From Bacillota bacterium (GTDB taxonomy: Bacteria; Bacillota; Sulfobacillia; JAJZYS01; JAJYTV01), in the NCBI GenBank assembly GCA_021793315.1, contig JAJYSZ010000021.1, positions 1 through 39,496 of the forward strand: a stretch of DNA of 39,496 bases, read 5' to 3'. A model generated the notes under the pieces. It worked only from the letters and a program-made list of their open reading frames with translations. It was not told the origin of the DNA and did not search any database. Below are positions 1 through 9,371 of this stretch, piece by piece. The translations under genes were made by a program, and so were the position numbers. Position 1 is the stretch's first letter. Each line of letters begins with the position of its first letter.

Positions 1-129
1 TGCACCGGCGCCGTCGTCGGCGCCCATCCCTTCGGCGGCTTCAACATGTCCGGCACCGACTCCAAGACCGGCAGCCCCGACTACCTCCTCCTCTTCACCC
101 AGATGAAGTGCGTCGCGGAGCGCATCTGA
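1..129 (+). CDS. rocA: L-glutamate gamma-semialdehyde (1-pyrroline-5-carboxylate) dehydrogenase, C-terminal end
   Basis: The last 42 codons of a gene that enters from the left edge. The residues [16 protein letters not shown] followed by [12 protein letters not shown] are the typical C-terminus of 1-pyrroline-5-carboxylate dehydrogenases of the RocA/PruA type within the aldehyde dehydrogenase superfamily. The enzyme oxidises glutamate-gamma-semialdehyde to glutamate with NAD+ in proline and arginine breakdown. The catalytic Cys and Glu lie outside the window, so activity cannot be judged. The reading frame is open from base 1 to a TGA at 127-129, and a strong hairpin follows directly. The family call rests on this tail only. 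Confidence 0.8.
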   Translation, partial: CTGAVVGAHPFGGFNMSGTDSKTGSPDYLLLFTQMKCVAERI

Positions 130-137
130 TCTTCTTC

Positions 138-172
138 AGGCAGGCGGCAGCCTCGACGGCTGCCGCCTGCCT
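138..172 (+). terminator. Terminator hairpin after rocA
   Basis: A perfect 15-bp inverted repeat (138-152 with 158-172, loop TCGAC) starts 9 bases after the rocA stop codon. No U-tract follows. It resembles the other GC-rich hairpins at operon ends in this window. Confidence 0.75.
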
Positions 173-264
173 GTCCGTTCGACAGGTGATCCTTTAGCCT
201 GCGGCGAACCACCACTCGTCCACCTCGAAAACACCCGCATTCTGGCGACAGAAGGAGACTGGCA

Positions 265-1791
265 ATGCTGACGATGGGTGAGGCCCTGGCCACCAACGGC
301 CGGCGCTATCGCGACAAGGTAGCCCTGTGGTACGACGACGTGAAGGTCACGTACGGCGAGCTCGACCGGCGCGTCAACCAGGCCGCGCGCGCCCTGCAGA
401 GCCTCGGCGTCGGCAAGGGCGACCATGTGGCGCTCCTGCTCATGAACTCGATCGAGTACGTCGAACTGTACTTCGCGTGTGCGCGTACCGGCGCGGTGGC
501 CGTGCCGGTCAACCTTCGTCTGGCGCCTGCCGAGATGGCCTACGTCCTCGGCCATTCCGACAGCCGCGTTCTGGTCGGCGACGGCCAGTTGCTCGCCGGT
601 GCCCTCGAGACCGGCATGCGCCCGGAAGGCGGATCCCTCGAAAAGATCGTCCGGGTGGGGCCTGGCCCCGACTTCCTGCCCTCCTACGAGGACCTGCGCG
701 ACGCCCAGAGCCATGCTCCGGTCGTCGTGGACGTCGACGAGAACGATCCCTGGGTCCTCGTCTACACCTCGGGAACGACGGGCAAGCCGAAGGGGGCCCT
801 GCGCTCGCACAAGAGCAATCTGATGATCGCCCTTCTGCTGGCGGCGGAATTCGGCATCTCGTCGGACGACGTCGGCCTCTCGCTCCTGCCCATGTTCCAC
901 GTCAACGGACTCTGGCTGGTATCGCTTTCGCTCTGCCTCGGCACGACGATGTCGATCTACCACCAGAGGAGCTTCCACCCCGTGCGCGTGATCGAGGAGA
1001 TCAAGCGTCACGGCGCGACCTACTCGATGTTCGTGCCGTCGTTGCTCACCTTCCTCGCCGATGCCGCGGAGCGTGGCACCCTCGACCCGGGACAGCTCCG
1101 GGTCATGATCACGAGTTCGTCGCCTCTCTCGACGACCCTGCGCGACCGCATCGTGGCGGACTTCCCCAAAGCCCACCTGATCGACATCTACGGCGCGACC
1201 GAGCTCGGTGCCGTCACCTGGATCCGGCATGGGCCGGGCAGCGTCATTGGCTCGATCGGTCTGCCGGCCCTGGCCCAGGACGTGCGCATCCTGCGGGAGG
1301 ACGGCAGCGCGGCGGGCGTCGACGAGGTTGGGGAGCTGTACTGCGCGGGCCCCACGCTGATGGACGGCTACTACAAGAACCCCGAGGCCACCGACCAGGC
1401 GTTCCGTGGCCGCTACCTGGCCGTGGGCGATCTCGCGCGGCGGACCGCCGACGGTTACATCTACCTCGTGGACCGCAAGACCGACATGATCATCACGATG
1501 GGCGAGAACGTCTACCCGACCGAGGTGGAGGAAGTGCTGACGCAGCACCCCGCCGTCGCCATGGCCGCCGTCGTGGGTCTGCACGACGACCGTCGCGGCG
1601 AGGAGGTTGTCGCGGTGGTCTCGCCACGCGAGGGTCAGGACGTGACGGTGGAGGAGCTGCAGGAACTCTGCTCGCGCCTGCTTGCCGACTACAAGCGGCC
1701 GCGCCGCATCTTCGTCTGGCCCGAGCTGCCGATCGGGGCGACCGGCAAGGTGCTGCGCCGCGCCGTTCGCGAGCAGCTGCTCCAGGCCTGA
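265..1791 (+). CDS. AMP-forming acyl-CoA synthetase / ligase
   Basis: A 508-residue member of the ANL adenylating superfamily, which activates a carboxylate to acyl-AMP and then forms the CoA thioester. The P-loop YTSGTTGKPKG is near residue 168, the YGATEL motif near 313, the hinge with GD and DRKTDMIITMGENVYP near 390-420, and the catalytic Lys in PIGATGK near 495. That last stretch matches the PXXXXGK acetylation motif recognised by Pat-type acyltransferases; a Pat-like gene and AcuC lie elsewhere in this window. The ATG at 265 has a good ribosome site (gaaggaga, 251-258). The substrate cannot be read from sequence; medium or long-chain fatty acids or an aromatic acid are possible. It is the first gene of a run ending at 4971. 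Confidence 0.88.
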   Translation: MLTMGEALATNGRRYRDKVALWYDDVKVTYGELDRRVNQAARALQSLGVGKGDHVALLLMNSIEYVELYFACARTGAVAVPVNLRLAPAEMAYVLGHSDSRVLVGDGQLLAGALETGMRPEGGSLEKIVRVGPGPDFLPSYEDLRDAQSHAPVVVDVDENDPWVLVYTSGTTGKPKGALRSHKSNLMIALLLAAEFGISSDDVGLSLLPMFHVNGLWLVSLSLCLGTTMSIYHQRSFHPVRVIEEIKRHGATYSMFVPSLLTFLADAAERGTLDPGQLRVMITSSSPLSTTLRDRIVADFPKAHLIDIYGATELGAVTWIRHGPGSVIGSIGLPALAQDVRILREDGSAAGVDEVGELYCAGPTLMDGYYKNPEATDQAFRGRYLAVGDLARRTADGYIYLVDRKTDMIITMGENVYPTEVEEVLTQHPAVAMAAVVGLHDDRRGEEVVAVVSPREGQDVTVEELQELCSRLLADYKRPRRIFVWPELPIGATGKVLRRAVREQLLQA

Positions 1792-1792
1792 C

Positions 1793-3241
1793 GTGCCCGC
1801 TTCGGAGACTGCGCGGCCCAGCGCCCGTGAGGGCTGGGCCGCGCTCGTTCTCGCGGCTCTGCCCGCCTTTCTGACCCTCGCCCTCGCCTTGTCGCAGCAC
1901 GGACTGATCGGCGACATCGGCTTCGACATCGCGAACGGGCGCTGGATCCTGCAGCACGGCTACATTCCGCTCGCGAACCATCTCACCTTCGCGATGTCCG
2001 GCGCCTACTGGTCGAACGAGGAGTGGCTCTTCGGCCTCTACAGCGGCTGGCTCTACGCGCTCGGCGGCAGGATCGCCGTGTACGTCGGCCTCCTGCCGCT
2101 GCTTGCGGGCATCGCCTTGCTGCTGGCCCATGCTGCGCGCCGCCTCGGCCCGTACTGGCAGACGCTTTGGCCGCTCGCCGCCGCCGTGGCGATCATGCCC
2201 GTGATGGCCCCGAGGCCGCAGCTTGTCTCGTTCCTGCTCTTCGCCTATGCCCTTGCAGCCGTCGGCGCGGCCAGAGGTGGGCGCCAGCTCCATCTCTGGC
2301 TTGCGGCCTTGAGCGCGCTTGTCTGGGTGCAGGTGCACGGGTCGGTGTTGCTCCTGCCCCTGGTGCTCGGCCTCAACTGGCTGCTGCCGTCCGCGGATCT
2401 GCCGCGGCGGCGCGTTCTGGGCCCCTTTTTGCTTTCCGTGGCCCTGCTCTTCGTCCGTCCCGGCGGACCTCTGGCCGTGCTGCGCAACCTCGCGAACGTG
2501 GGCAGCGGCGGCAACACGAACGTCATCGCCGAGTGGGCGTCGCCGAACTTCCATCAGCCCTGGGCCATTGTCGCGGCCCTTGTCCTGTTCCTTGCGCTTG
2601 GGCTGCTGGGGCCGGAGTTGGGACGGCGCCGCCGCTGGGCGGACCTCATCCTGCTGATCGGTTCGGCTGGCGCACTGCTCTACGCATCCCGCTTCCTGCC
2701 GTACTTCATCCTGAGCGCCGCACTGCTCGGAGCGCGGTACCTTCCGGAGCGCTGGCGCGTGCTTACGCCACACCAGGCCCCGGCCGCCGCGGGCAGGTCG
2801 GTCGCCCTCAGTCTCCTGGTGGCCGTTTTCCTCGGCGCCATGTTCCTGACGCGCCCCGTCTTCCCGCAGCGCGCGCCGATGCGGGCGATCGACTACCTCG
2901 TCCGCCATCGTGCCAAGAATGTCTTCGCAGCCTATCAGATCGGAACCTCACTCGAGCTTGCCGGTGTGGAGCCGTACCTCGACAGCCGCGACAACCTCTG
3001 GCTGCAGCGCCCCTGGTGGCCAGGTTTCCTGGACGTCACCACCGGCAGCGCGCCCGTGACGCGCTATCTGCAGCGCTACGACCCGACGGCGCGCTATGTG
3101 CTATGGCAAACGCGCTCGCCCGTCGCGATCGAGTTGGACTCGAGCCCCCTCTGGCACCGTGTGCTGGTCGATCAAAACCTCCTGGGCCCCGCGCACGCAA
3201 GCTACGGATCGTATGCGGTCTGGCGCAAGGTGGGGAAGTGA
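1793..3241 (+). CDS. Polytopic membrane protein, probable GT-C-type glycosyltransferase relative
   Basis: A 482-residue protein starting with GTG one base after the ligase stop, so probably translationally coupled. It has roughly ten hydrophobic segments. The first extracytoplasmic loop contains GFDIANGRWILQHGYIP followed by SNEEWLFGLYSG. This arrangement (acidic residue, then W/GRWIL and a Pro) is common in bacterial multi-span GT-C-like proteins that use lipid-linked sugars. The C-terminal about 120 residues, after the last span, form a soluble domain with DYLVRHRAKNVFAAYQIG and YLDSRDNLW. No defined family motif proves catalysis, so the enzymatic role is an inference from topology and the loop motif. 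An upstream in-frame start would overlap the ligase and is less likely. Confidence 0.6.
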   Translation: MPASETARPSAREGWAALVLAALPAFLTLALALSQHGLIGDIGFDIANGRWILQHGYIPLANHLTFAMSGAYWSNEEWLFGLYSGWLYALGGRIAVYVGLLPLLAGIALLLAHAARRLGPYWQTLWPLAAAVAIMPVMAPRPQLVSFLLFAYALAAVGAARGGRQLHLWLAALSALVWVQVHGSVLLLPLVLGLNWLLPSADLPRRRVLGPFLLSVALLFVRPGGPLAVLRNLANVGSGGNTNVIAEWASPNFHQPWAIVAALVLFLALGLLGPELGRRRRWADLILLIGSAGALLYASRFLPYFILSAALLGARYLPERWRVLTPHQAPAAAGRSVALSLLVAVFLGAMFLTRPVFPQRAPMRAIDYLVRHRAKNVFAAYQIGTSLELAGVEPYLDSRDNLWLQRPWWPGFLDVTTGSAPVTRYLQRYDPTARYVLWQTRSPVAIELDSSPLWHRVLVDQNLLGPAHASYGSYAVWRKVGK

Positions 3242-3275
3242 TGAAGGGTCCGGGGCGCCGCAAGTCCCTTACGCG

Positions 3276-4058
3276 ATGAGCCGCTCCAAAGGCTCCCCGG
3301 GGCGCCGTTGGACGGCGCGCCATCTCTTGCTCTGGCCCCTGGTCGGAATCGTCAGCCTGCCGCTCTGGGCACTTTTGCTGCATGCCGGCACGACCTTCGC
3401 GCAGCTGCCCCCGGGGAGCGGCGCTGCGACGGCGACCAGCGTCGCCTCGTCGCTCGCGGCTCTCGCCCTGACCTTTCTCGTCGGCCTGCCGCTGGCCTGG
3501 TGGGCGGCATCCGCCAGTCAGCGCAGTCAGCAGGTCCTCGAACTTCTGCTCGCCGTCCCGCTGCTGCTGCCCCCACTGGTGCTCGGCCTCGTGCTCGCGT
3601 ACGTGTTTGGTCCGACCACTGGATTCGGCCAATGGCTGCTGACGCTCGGCATCGGAGCGACCAACAGCCTGCTCGGCCTGACGCTGGCCGGCTTCTACGA
3701 GGCCGCGCCATACTTCGTTTACGCGGCCTGGGCAGCCTTCAGCGCCCTGGATCGCGACATCCTCGAGGCGGCGTGGCTTGCGGGCATGCGCCCGGCGTCG
3801 GCCTTCCGTCGCGTCGCCCTGCCGCTTGCGGCGCCAGGCCTCGCAGTCGCCAGCGCCATGGCCTGGGCCAGGACCATCGGGGCGTTCGGAGCGCCCATCG
3901 TGCTGGCCTATCATCCGACGGGCCTGCCGGTCGGGATCTGGATCGCCCTGAGCGAGTTCGGGCTGGGGCCGGCTCTTCAGCTCGCGCTCGTCCTGGTGGC
4001 GATCGCCCTGCCGCTACCGCTTGTCGCCATGGGGGTGGCCCGTCGTGCTGTGCGTTGA
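3276..4058 (+). CDS. ABC transporter permease, ModB/sulfate-molybdate-like
   Basis: A 260-residue inner-membrane permease with about six spans. The EAA loop is clear: EAAWLAGMRPASAFRRVALP near residue 165, which docks with the ATPase encoded next. The segment TIGAFGAPIVL after it matches the REFGA-type segment of molybdate/tungstate (ModB/TupB) and sulfate permeases. I chose ATG 3276 because the in-frame sequence upstream lies inside the previous gene and is not hydrophobic; the ribosome site is weak, fitting coupling. The ATPase gene overlaps its 3' end. No periplasmic binding protein gene is adjacent, which is odd for an importer, so the substrate (molybdate, tungstate, sulfate or another) stays open. 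Confidence 0.78.
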   Translation: MSRSKGSPGRRWTARHLLLWPLVGIVSLPLWALLLHAGTTFAQLPPGSGAATATSVASSLAALALTFLVGLPLAWWAASASQRSQQVLELLLAVPLLLPPLVLGLVLAYVFGPTTGFGQWLLTLGIGATNSLLGLTLAGFYEAAPYFVYAAWAAFSALDRDILEAAWLAGMRPASAFRRVALPLAAPGLAVASAMAWARTIGAFGAPIVLAYHPTGLPVGIWIALSEFGLGPALQLALVLVAIALPLPLVAMGVARRAVR

Positions 4059-4971
4059 CCTCCGAGCGCCCTCCGGCGCCCCGCTGCGGCTGGACGCCGA
4101 CTTCACACTGCCGCAGGGCCAGCTCCTGGCCCTACACGGCCCCTCGGGCGCCGGCAAGACGACCCTGCTGCGGGCCGTCGCCGGACTCCTGGCGGCCGAG
4201 GGCACACTCGAACTCGACGGGGAAGACTACCGCCGCCTGCCCGCCTGGCAGCGGCCGATCGGCTGGGTGCCTCAGCGGCAGGGTCTGATACCGCACTGGA
4301 CACCGGAGCAGCACCTGGCCGCGCTGGGTCCGGGCCTCGCCGTGGACCTCGACGCGGCCTTGGAGCGCCTGGGCCTGCTGCACCTGCGCCGGCGACCGGT
4401 GCGGCAGCTCTCATTCGGCGAACGCCAGAGGCTGGCGCTCGGACGCGCCGTGTTCACCCATCGTCCGCTGCTTCTCCTGGATGAGCCGTTTTCGGCGCTC
4501 GATGCCCGAGCGCGCCTGGACATGGGCGATCTCCTGCGCGAGCGGCTGACCACAGAACATGCCTCAGCCCTCCTCGCCACCCATGACCTGCACGAGGTGC
4601 AGCGCCTGGGCGACAGGATCTGCCTGATCGCGGACGGGCGCATGGTCGCCGAGGGACCCACGGAGGCCACGATGCGCAGGCCGCCGAACCGCCGCGCCGC
4701 GGATCTCCTCGGGTACCACCTGCTCCGCGGCGGCTTCGCCGTGCACCCGGCCCAGGCGTCCTGGCAGGGGGCCCCGGGCTTGATCGAAGTCCGGGGGCTC
4801 GTGACGCGCGCCCTGCCGCAAGACTTCGGCTGGCGCGTGGAGCTGCGCGCGGACGACGGACGTCCCTTTACCGCGGACCTGCGCCAGGAAAGGCCCTTGC
4901 CAGCGGTGGGCGAGCGCCTGCCCGTGTACTTTCCAGATCTGCGGCTCGATCAGTCTGGCGAAGGCGAGTAG
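4045..4971 (+). CDS. ABC transporter ATP-binding protein, ModC-like
   Basis: A 308-residue nucleotide-binding subunit that powers the preceding permease. It has Walker A GPSGAGKTTLL, signature LSFGERQ (a variant of LSGGQ seen in ModC-type proteins), Walker B LLLLDEPFSALDARAR and H-loop ATHD. The last about 70 residues look like a TOBE-type fold. The GTG at 4045 overlaps the permease by 14 bases and is preceded by a G-rich stretch; a TTG at 4021 in the same frame is an alternative. The 3' end overlaps a convergent thioesterase gene by 22 bases. Confidence 0.85.
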   Translation: MLCVDLRAPSGAPLRLDADFTLPQGQLLALHGPSGAGKTTLLRAVAGLLAAEGTLELDGEDYRRLPAWQRPIGWVPQRQGLIPHWTPEQHLAALGPGLAVDLDAALERLGLLHLRRRPVRQLSFGERQRLALGRAVFTHRPLLLLDEPFSALDARARLDMGDLLRERLTTEHASALLATHDLHEVQRLGDRICLIADGRMVAEGPTEATMRRPPNRRAADLLGYHLLRGGFAVHPAQASWQGAPGLIEVRGLVTRALPQDFGWRVELRADDGRPFTADLRQERPLPAVGERLPVYFPDLRLDQSGEGE

Positions 4972-5381
4972 GGCGGCAGTCCGGCAAGGAGCTTGTAGAT
5001 CTCCGGGAAGGCGCGCCGGGCGTTCAGCGGGCGCATATCCCCCCGGCGGACGAAGGCGTGCTCGGTGTAACCCTCGGCCAGCAGAACGCCTTCCATCTCG
5101 ACCCGATAGTCGAAGCGCAGCCGGGTCGGCGACACGCGGGCTGTCGTCACCAGGTCGATCGGGTCGTCGTAGCGGCAGGGACGGTGATAACGCGCGCCTG
5201 TGCGCACGACGGGGAGGAGCAGCCCGTCGTCCTCGATCCGCCGGTAGTTGCCCCCGGTCTGGCGCAGGAGCTCCGTGCGTCCTTCGGTGAACCAGTCGAA
5301 ATAGTTGGCGTAGTACGCGATGCCCATGCGATCCGCTTCGCCGTAGCGCACCCTGAGCCGGATGCGGCTTGTGTCGTCCAT
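4950..5381 (-). CDS. Hot-dog acyl-CoA thioesterase, YbgC / 4-hydroxybenzoyl-CoA thioesterase family
   Basis: A 143-residue single-domain thioesterase that would hydrolyse acyl-CoA in the cytoplasm. The N-terminal motif YGEADRMGIAYYANYFDWF is diagnostic: the Asp before RMG is the catalytic residue of this hot-dog family, and YYANY lines the active site. The ATG at 5381 follows GGAGG with 8-base spacing. It converges on the ABC operon and its last seven codons overlap the ATPase gene. Together with the acyl-CoA ligase upstream it may act on acyl-CoA pools, but that link is only proximity. Confidence 0.85.
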   Translation of the reverse strand: MDDTSRIRLRVRYGEADRMGIAYYANYFDWFTEGRTELLRQTGGNYRRIEDDGLLLPVVRTGARYHRPCRYDDPIDLVTTARVSPTRLRFDYRVEMEGVLLAEGYTEHAFVRRGDMRPLNARRAFPEIYKLLAGLPPYSPSPD

Positions 5382-5528
5382 GTCCTGCACCTCCGGAATG
5401 CCTCGTAGGTTCTCCGTCACCTGTCGCAGAGTCCTGCCAGAAGGGGACGTCCGCTGTCGTGCCGAAGTAGCCGATTGGTATCTCTTACCTCTGGCTTGAC
5501 GAAACCTCTCTGCGGCGAGGCGAGAAAT

Positions 5529-7883
5529 TTGGCGGAATGGGGGGCGACGGGCTTCAAGGCGCCCGCCGAGTCCTCCGGTGATACAGGCTGGCTTGGCGTA
5601 AGCACGCCGCGCCGCATTGTGCGGGGTGCGGCGTTCTTGCTGCTGGCCGGCATCCTGCCGGCCAGCCACTTGGCGCCGGATTGGCTGCTGCCCGCGCTCA
5701 CGGTGGTTCTCTTCGTCGCCGGCCTTGACGTGGGTCCGGTCCTGAGTCTCCTCTTTGCGGTCATCACGGCCCTGGCGGCGCTGCTCGAACAGAAGCCGCA
5801 GAATCCGAGCGTCGCCCTGGCGCTCGTCGTGGTCCCGCTGCTGTCGGCCGTCGCAGGCAGCGTGATCGGCTACCGCGTCAGGCGGATGCGAAGCGCGGCG
5901 CAGCATGCGACGCGCCGCGCACGGCTCCTGTCGGAAGCCCTGTTGAGGCTGCCGGGACTGGAGACAAGCGAGGCCATCTTCCAAGAGCTGCCCGTACTCC
6001 TGCAGGAGATCCTCGGATTCACGCACGCCGACGTGCTGGTCCCAAGTCCGGACGGACAGCAGCTTCTCGTGCAGGGCACTCTCGGCTGGACGCCTCCTCC
6101 TGGAGCCACGGTGCCGCTCCAGTCCGTCACGGGCAGGGCCCTGCGCACCAGACGCACGCAGCACGTAGCGAACACGCAGGCCGATCCCGACTTCGTCCAG
6201 GGCGTCGGCATCGCCGCCACGCACAGCGAGGTGGCACTGCCGATCCTCTCCGGCGATCACGTGGTGGCTGTGCTCAATGTCGAGCGCGCCAACCCCGGAG
6301 CGTTCCTGGAGAACGAGGTGGAGACGCTCGAAGCCCTGGCGCACGCGGTGGGCGACGCGGTCTGGCGTCTCGATCGCCTTACGGCCACCCAGGAGACATC
6401 GCGCGTGCAGAACTTCCTGCTGGAATTCTCACGCCAGATCACGCAGCTCGGCACGCCGCAGGGCGTGGCGCAGCGTGCCCTGCAGCTCCTGCTGCCGTTT
6501 GCCGGCGCCGACGTCGGTGCGGTTTGGCTGCCCGGCGGCGCCTCGCCGCACCTCCTGGCCAGCCATCGCCTGGGGGACTTCGAGTCGCCCGGCGTGCCAT
6601 CCCCCTTTCAGGCCAGCTTCCGCAGCCACATGCCGCGGCAGGCCTTCTGGGTGGCTGCGGCCCTGACGTCGCCCTACAGCACGGCGCGCCAGCTCGACGC
6701 GGGGTTGCAGTCGTTCGCCATCCTGCCGCTCCTGGAACCTGACGGGCGCCCTCAGGCCGTGCTGGAGCTGCTCTTCTACCGCAGTCCCGCAAGCTTTGGA
6801 TCGGGCCAGCGCCATGCCCTGCAGCGTGCGGCGGACCGCCTCCATATCGCGCTTCAGGGCATTCTGGCGACCTCCCGGCTGGCCGATCTGCTGGCGACCC
6901 TGCATGCGCTCGGCGCAATCGGCGACATCCAGGCCCTCTGCGACGAGGCTCTGGAAGCTGCCCTCCGCCTCATCCCCTCTGCCGATGCCGCCTCCCTTTG
7001 GCTCGCCAACGGACCGCACCTCGAATTACGGTCCGCCGCCGGCTATGGGGATACAGGCGCACAGGGACCCTGGCAGCTTCAAGGCGTCGGCGACGCCATC
7101 GCCCGCTGTGGCGGGGATGAGAGCAGCTTCCTACGCGGCCTGCCCCGCATCGTGGAGCGCGTAGGTACGAGCGAGAGCGCGCCGAGCGCCGGCCAGGCGC
7201 CCGCGAGCATCTGCGTCCCCCTCGCCCTGCACGGCGAACTCGTCGGGTTTCTGAGCATCGACAGCTTCTCCCAGCCCGATGCGTTCTCGCAAGAGGCCCT
7301 ATCGCTGGCGGGGATGTTCGGCCTTCAGCTGAGCGTGCTGCTGGCGCAAGGCAGACACCTGAGCGCCCTGCGAGTCGCGGCGCGCACGGATACGCTCACG
7401 GGCCTCGGCAATCGCCGCGGCTTCGACGAACGCATGGCCGCCGCCTGGTCGGAGTCGCAGCGCTACCACCAGCCCCTCTCGCTTGTCATCATGGATCTGC
7501 AGGGCTTCAAGGCGATCAACGACCAGCACGGCCACCTGAGCGGCGACGAGGCGCTGATGGCCGTCGCCAGGGCCCTCAACGCCGTGCGCCGCGATGGCGA
7601 TACGGTCTTCCGCTGGGGTGGCGACGAATTTGCCATCCTGCTCGCGCATGCCGATTTGGGGCAGGCTCTGCAGGCTGCCGGCCGCTACCTCGACGCGGTG
7701 CGGCAACGACCTGTCCTGGTCCGCCAGGGTGAGGATGTCTTCGTGGGCGCACGCGTGGGCGTCGCTTCGGCTCCCGAGGACGCCGACAGCATCGAAGGGC
7801 TCGCGCGCGCCGCCGACGAAAGAGTGATCATGGCCAAGCGGCTGGGCCAGAGTCTGTCCCCGGGCGACGTGCCGCGCAGCTGA
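5529..7883 (+). CDS. Membrane-anchored diguanylate cyclase with tandem GAF domains
   Basis: A protein of about 784 residues that should make cyclic di-GMP from two GTP. Hydrophobic segments near residues 32-90 form a short membrane anchor. Two or three GAF-like sensory domains follow (about 130-270, 290-440 and 455-610). A GGDEF domain is at the C-terminus: DTLTGLGNRRGFDERM, the metal/substrate segment IMDLQGFKAINDQHG, and the active loop RWGGDEFAI. An RxxD inhibitory I-site (RDGD) sits at the normal distance before GGDEF, so product inhibition is likely. The start is uncertain: TTG 5529 behind gaggcgag is used here, while TTG 5475 and GTG 5619 are in frame. The amidase gene follows after 24 bases, so the two are probably co-transcribed. 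Confidence 0.85.
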   Translation: MAEWGATGFKAPAESSGDTGWLGVSTPRRIVRGAAFLLLAGILPASHLAPDWLLPALTVVLFVAGLDVGPVLSLLFAVITALAALLEQKPQNPSVALALVVVPLLSAVAGSVIGYRVRRMRSAAQHATRRARLLSEALLRLPGLETSEAIFQELPVLLQEILGFTHADVLVPSPDGQQLLVQGTLGWTPPPGATVPLQSVTGRALRTRRTQHVANTQADPDFVQGVGIAATHSEVALPILSGDHVVAVLNVERANPGAFLENEVETLEALAHAVGDAVWRLDRLTATQETSRVQNFLLEFSRQITQLGTPQGVAQRALQLLLPFAGADVGAVWLPGGASPHLLASHRLGDFESPGVPSPFQASFRSHMPRQAFWVAAALTSPYSTARQLDAGLQSFAILPLLEPDGRPQAVLELLFYRSPASFGSGQRHALQRAADRLHIALQGILATSRLADLLATLHALGAIGDIQALCDEALEAALRLIPSADAASLWLANGPHLELRSAAGYGDTGAQGPWQLQGVGDAIARCGGDESSFLRGLPRIVERVGTSESAPSAGQAPASICVPLALHGELVGFLSIDSFSQPDAFSQEALSLAGMFGLQLSVLLAQGRHLSALRVAARTDTLTGLGNRRGFDERMAAAWSESQRYHQPLSLVIMDLQGFKAINDQHGHLSGDEALMAVARALNAVRRDGDTVFRWGGDEFAILLAHADLGQALQAAGRYLDAVRQRPVLVRQGEDVFVGARVGVASAPEDADSIEGLARAADERVIMAKRLGQSLSPGDVPRS

Positions 7884-7907
7884 GCAGTTCTTCAGGAGGT
7901 ACCCGAC

Positions 7908-9365
7908 ATGGCGTTCGACCGTCTGCCAGCCAACATCACGCTGGACGGCCTGCAGTCCCTGGTTCGCGAAGGCGACCTGACGTCCGAGGAGCTCGTCTAT
8001 CTCTGCCTTGACGCCATGGCGGAGCGCAATGGCGGTCCCCAAGGCCTGAACGCAGTCATCGAGGTCAATCCGGACGCAGCCGCGACGGCTGCCGTGCTGG
8101 ACCAGGAGCGCAGGGCGGGCCACGTACGCGGTCCCCTGCACGGCATCCCGGTGATACTCAAGGACAACATCGACACCGGGGACCACCTGCATACGAGCGC
8201 AGGCTCCCTCGCCCTCGCGGCCAACTATGCCGCCCGCGACGCGCACCTGGTGCGCAGGCTACGCCACGCTGGCGCCGTGATACTCGGCAAGGCCGGCATG
8301 ACCGAGTGGGCCAACTTCATGACCGAAGGCATGCCCAACGGTTACTCCTCCCGCGGCGGCCAGGTGCTCAACGCCTGCGGACCCTTCGACGCCGGCGGTT
8401 CCAGTTCAGGCTCGGCGTCGGCCGTCTCCGGCGAACTGGCTCCCCTGGCGGTGGGCACGGAAACCTCCGGCTCCATCCTCAGCCCCGCCAGCCAGCAAGG
8501 TGTCGTGGGCATCAAGCCGACGCTCGGTTACGTCAGTCGCAGCGGAGTCATCCCGATCGCGCACAGCCAGGATACGGCAGGCCCGATCGCGCGCAGCGTG
8601 CGCGACGCGCTCGCCTTGCTGCGGGCCATGATCGGCGGCGATAAGCGCGATCCGATCACCTACCTTGGCGTGTCCCATCCGCTGCCGCTGCAGGACGATC
8701 TGCAAGAAGACGCCCTCCAGGGCAGGCGGTTTGGCGTGCCCCGCGACTACCTTGGCGATCTGCCGGTGCCCCTCGCGGCCGGGTTCCAGGCGGCCCTCCA
8801 GCAGCTGGAACAGCTCGGCGCCACGGTGGTGGATCCCGCGCCCATCCCGTCAGCCGGCAGGGAGTGGGGGGACGAGGTCCTCTTCTACGAGTTCAAGGCG
8901 GACCTCAACGCCTATCTGGCCAGGACGGGACCGGACGTGCCAGCCCACAGCCTGCGCGAGCTGATCTTCTTCAACGAGCGCAACCGCCGCCTGCTGCTGC
9001 GCTATGGTCAGACGCTGCTCCTGCAAGCTGAAGCGACCTCGGGTACGCTCAGCGATCCCGCCTACCTGCGCGCCCGCCGCCGTGACCTCGTCTGGTCGCG
9101 GCAGGAAGGCATCGACCACACGCTCGCCGCCTTAAAGCTGGATGCGCTGCTCTTCCCGAACAACTACGGCGCCGACATCGCAGCGCGGGCCGGTTACCCC
9201 TCGATCTGCGTACCGGCCGGCACCACGAGCGAGGGCGAGCCCTTCGCGCTGACCTTCTGCGGTACCGCCTTCGCGGAAGCGCACCTCGTACAGTTCGCGT
9301 ATTCGTTCGAGCAGGCGACCGGCGCGCGCGCGCGGATGCCCCTTCGCCACCGCAAGCCCCTATAG
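7908..9365 (+). CDS. Amidase, amidase-signature family
   Basis: A 485-residue amidase with the Ser-cisSer-Lys triad: Lys in [12 protein letters not shown] (near residue 85), cis-Ser in [12 protein letters not shown] and nucleophilic Ser in VGTETSGSI (near residues 165-190). The family hydrolyses carboxamides to acid and ammonia. It lacks the marks of the GatA subunit (no gatC or gatB nearby) and is closer to stand-alone amidases that act on peptide or aryl amides. There is no signal peptide, so it is cytoplasmic. The ribosome site AGGAGGT lies 7 bases before the ATG. The substrate is unknown. Confidence 0.88.
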   Translation: MAFDRLPANITLDGLQSLVREGDLTSEELVYLCLDAMAERNGGPQGLNAVIEVNPDAAATAAVLDQERRAGHVRGPLHGIPVILKDNIDTGDHLHTSAGSLALAANYAARDAHLVRRLRHAGAVILGKAGMTEWANFMTEGMPNGYSSRGGQVLNACGPFDAGGSSSGSASAVSGELAPLAVGTETSGSILSPASQQGVVGIKPTLGYVSRSGVIPIAHSQDTAGPIARSVRDALALLRAMIGGDKRDPITYLGVSHPLPLQDDLQEDALQGRRFGVPRDYLGDLPVPLAAGFQAALQQLEQLGATVVDPAPIPSAGREWGDEVLFYEFKADLNAYLARTGPDVPAHSLRELIFFNERNRRLLLRYGQTLLLQAEATSGTLSDPAYLRARRRDLVWSRQEGIDHTLAALKLDALLFPNNYGADIAARAGYPSICVPAGTTSEGEPFALTFCGTAFAEAHLVQFAYSFEQATGARARMPLRHRKPL

Positions 9366-9371
9366 CCTGCG

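Noticed and set aside
136-1929. Long open frame antisense to the acyl-CoA ligase
   Set aside because: High-GC shadow of a well-supported gene; composition is His/Arg/Asp-rich and no family motif or ribosome site is present. The same applies to the long antisense frames opposite the nucleotidyl, PepC, Pat-like and AcuC genes.
5475-5620. Cyclic di-GMP (GEMM) riboswitch upstream of the diguanylate cyclase
   Set aside because: A CCTCCGGT stretch near 5572 recalls part of GEMM-I, but the conserved CACGCA...GGGACGCAAAGCC elements are absent.
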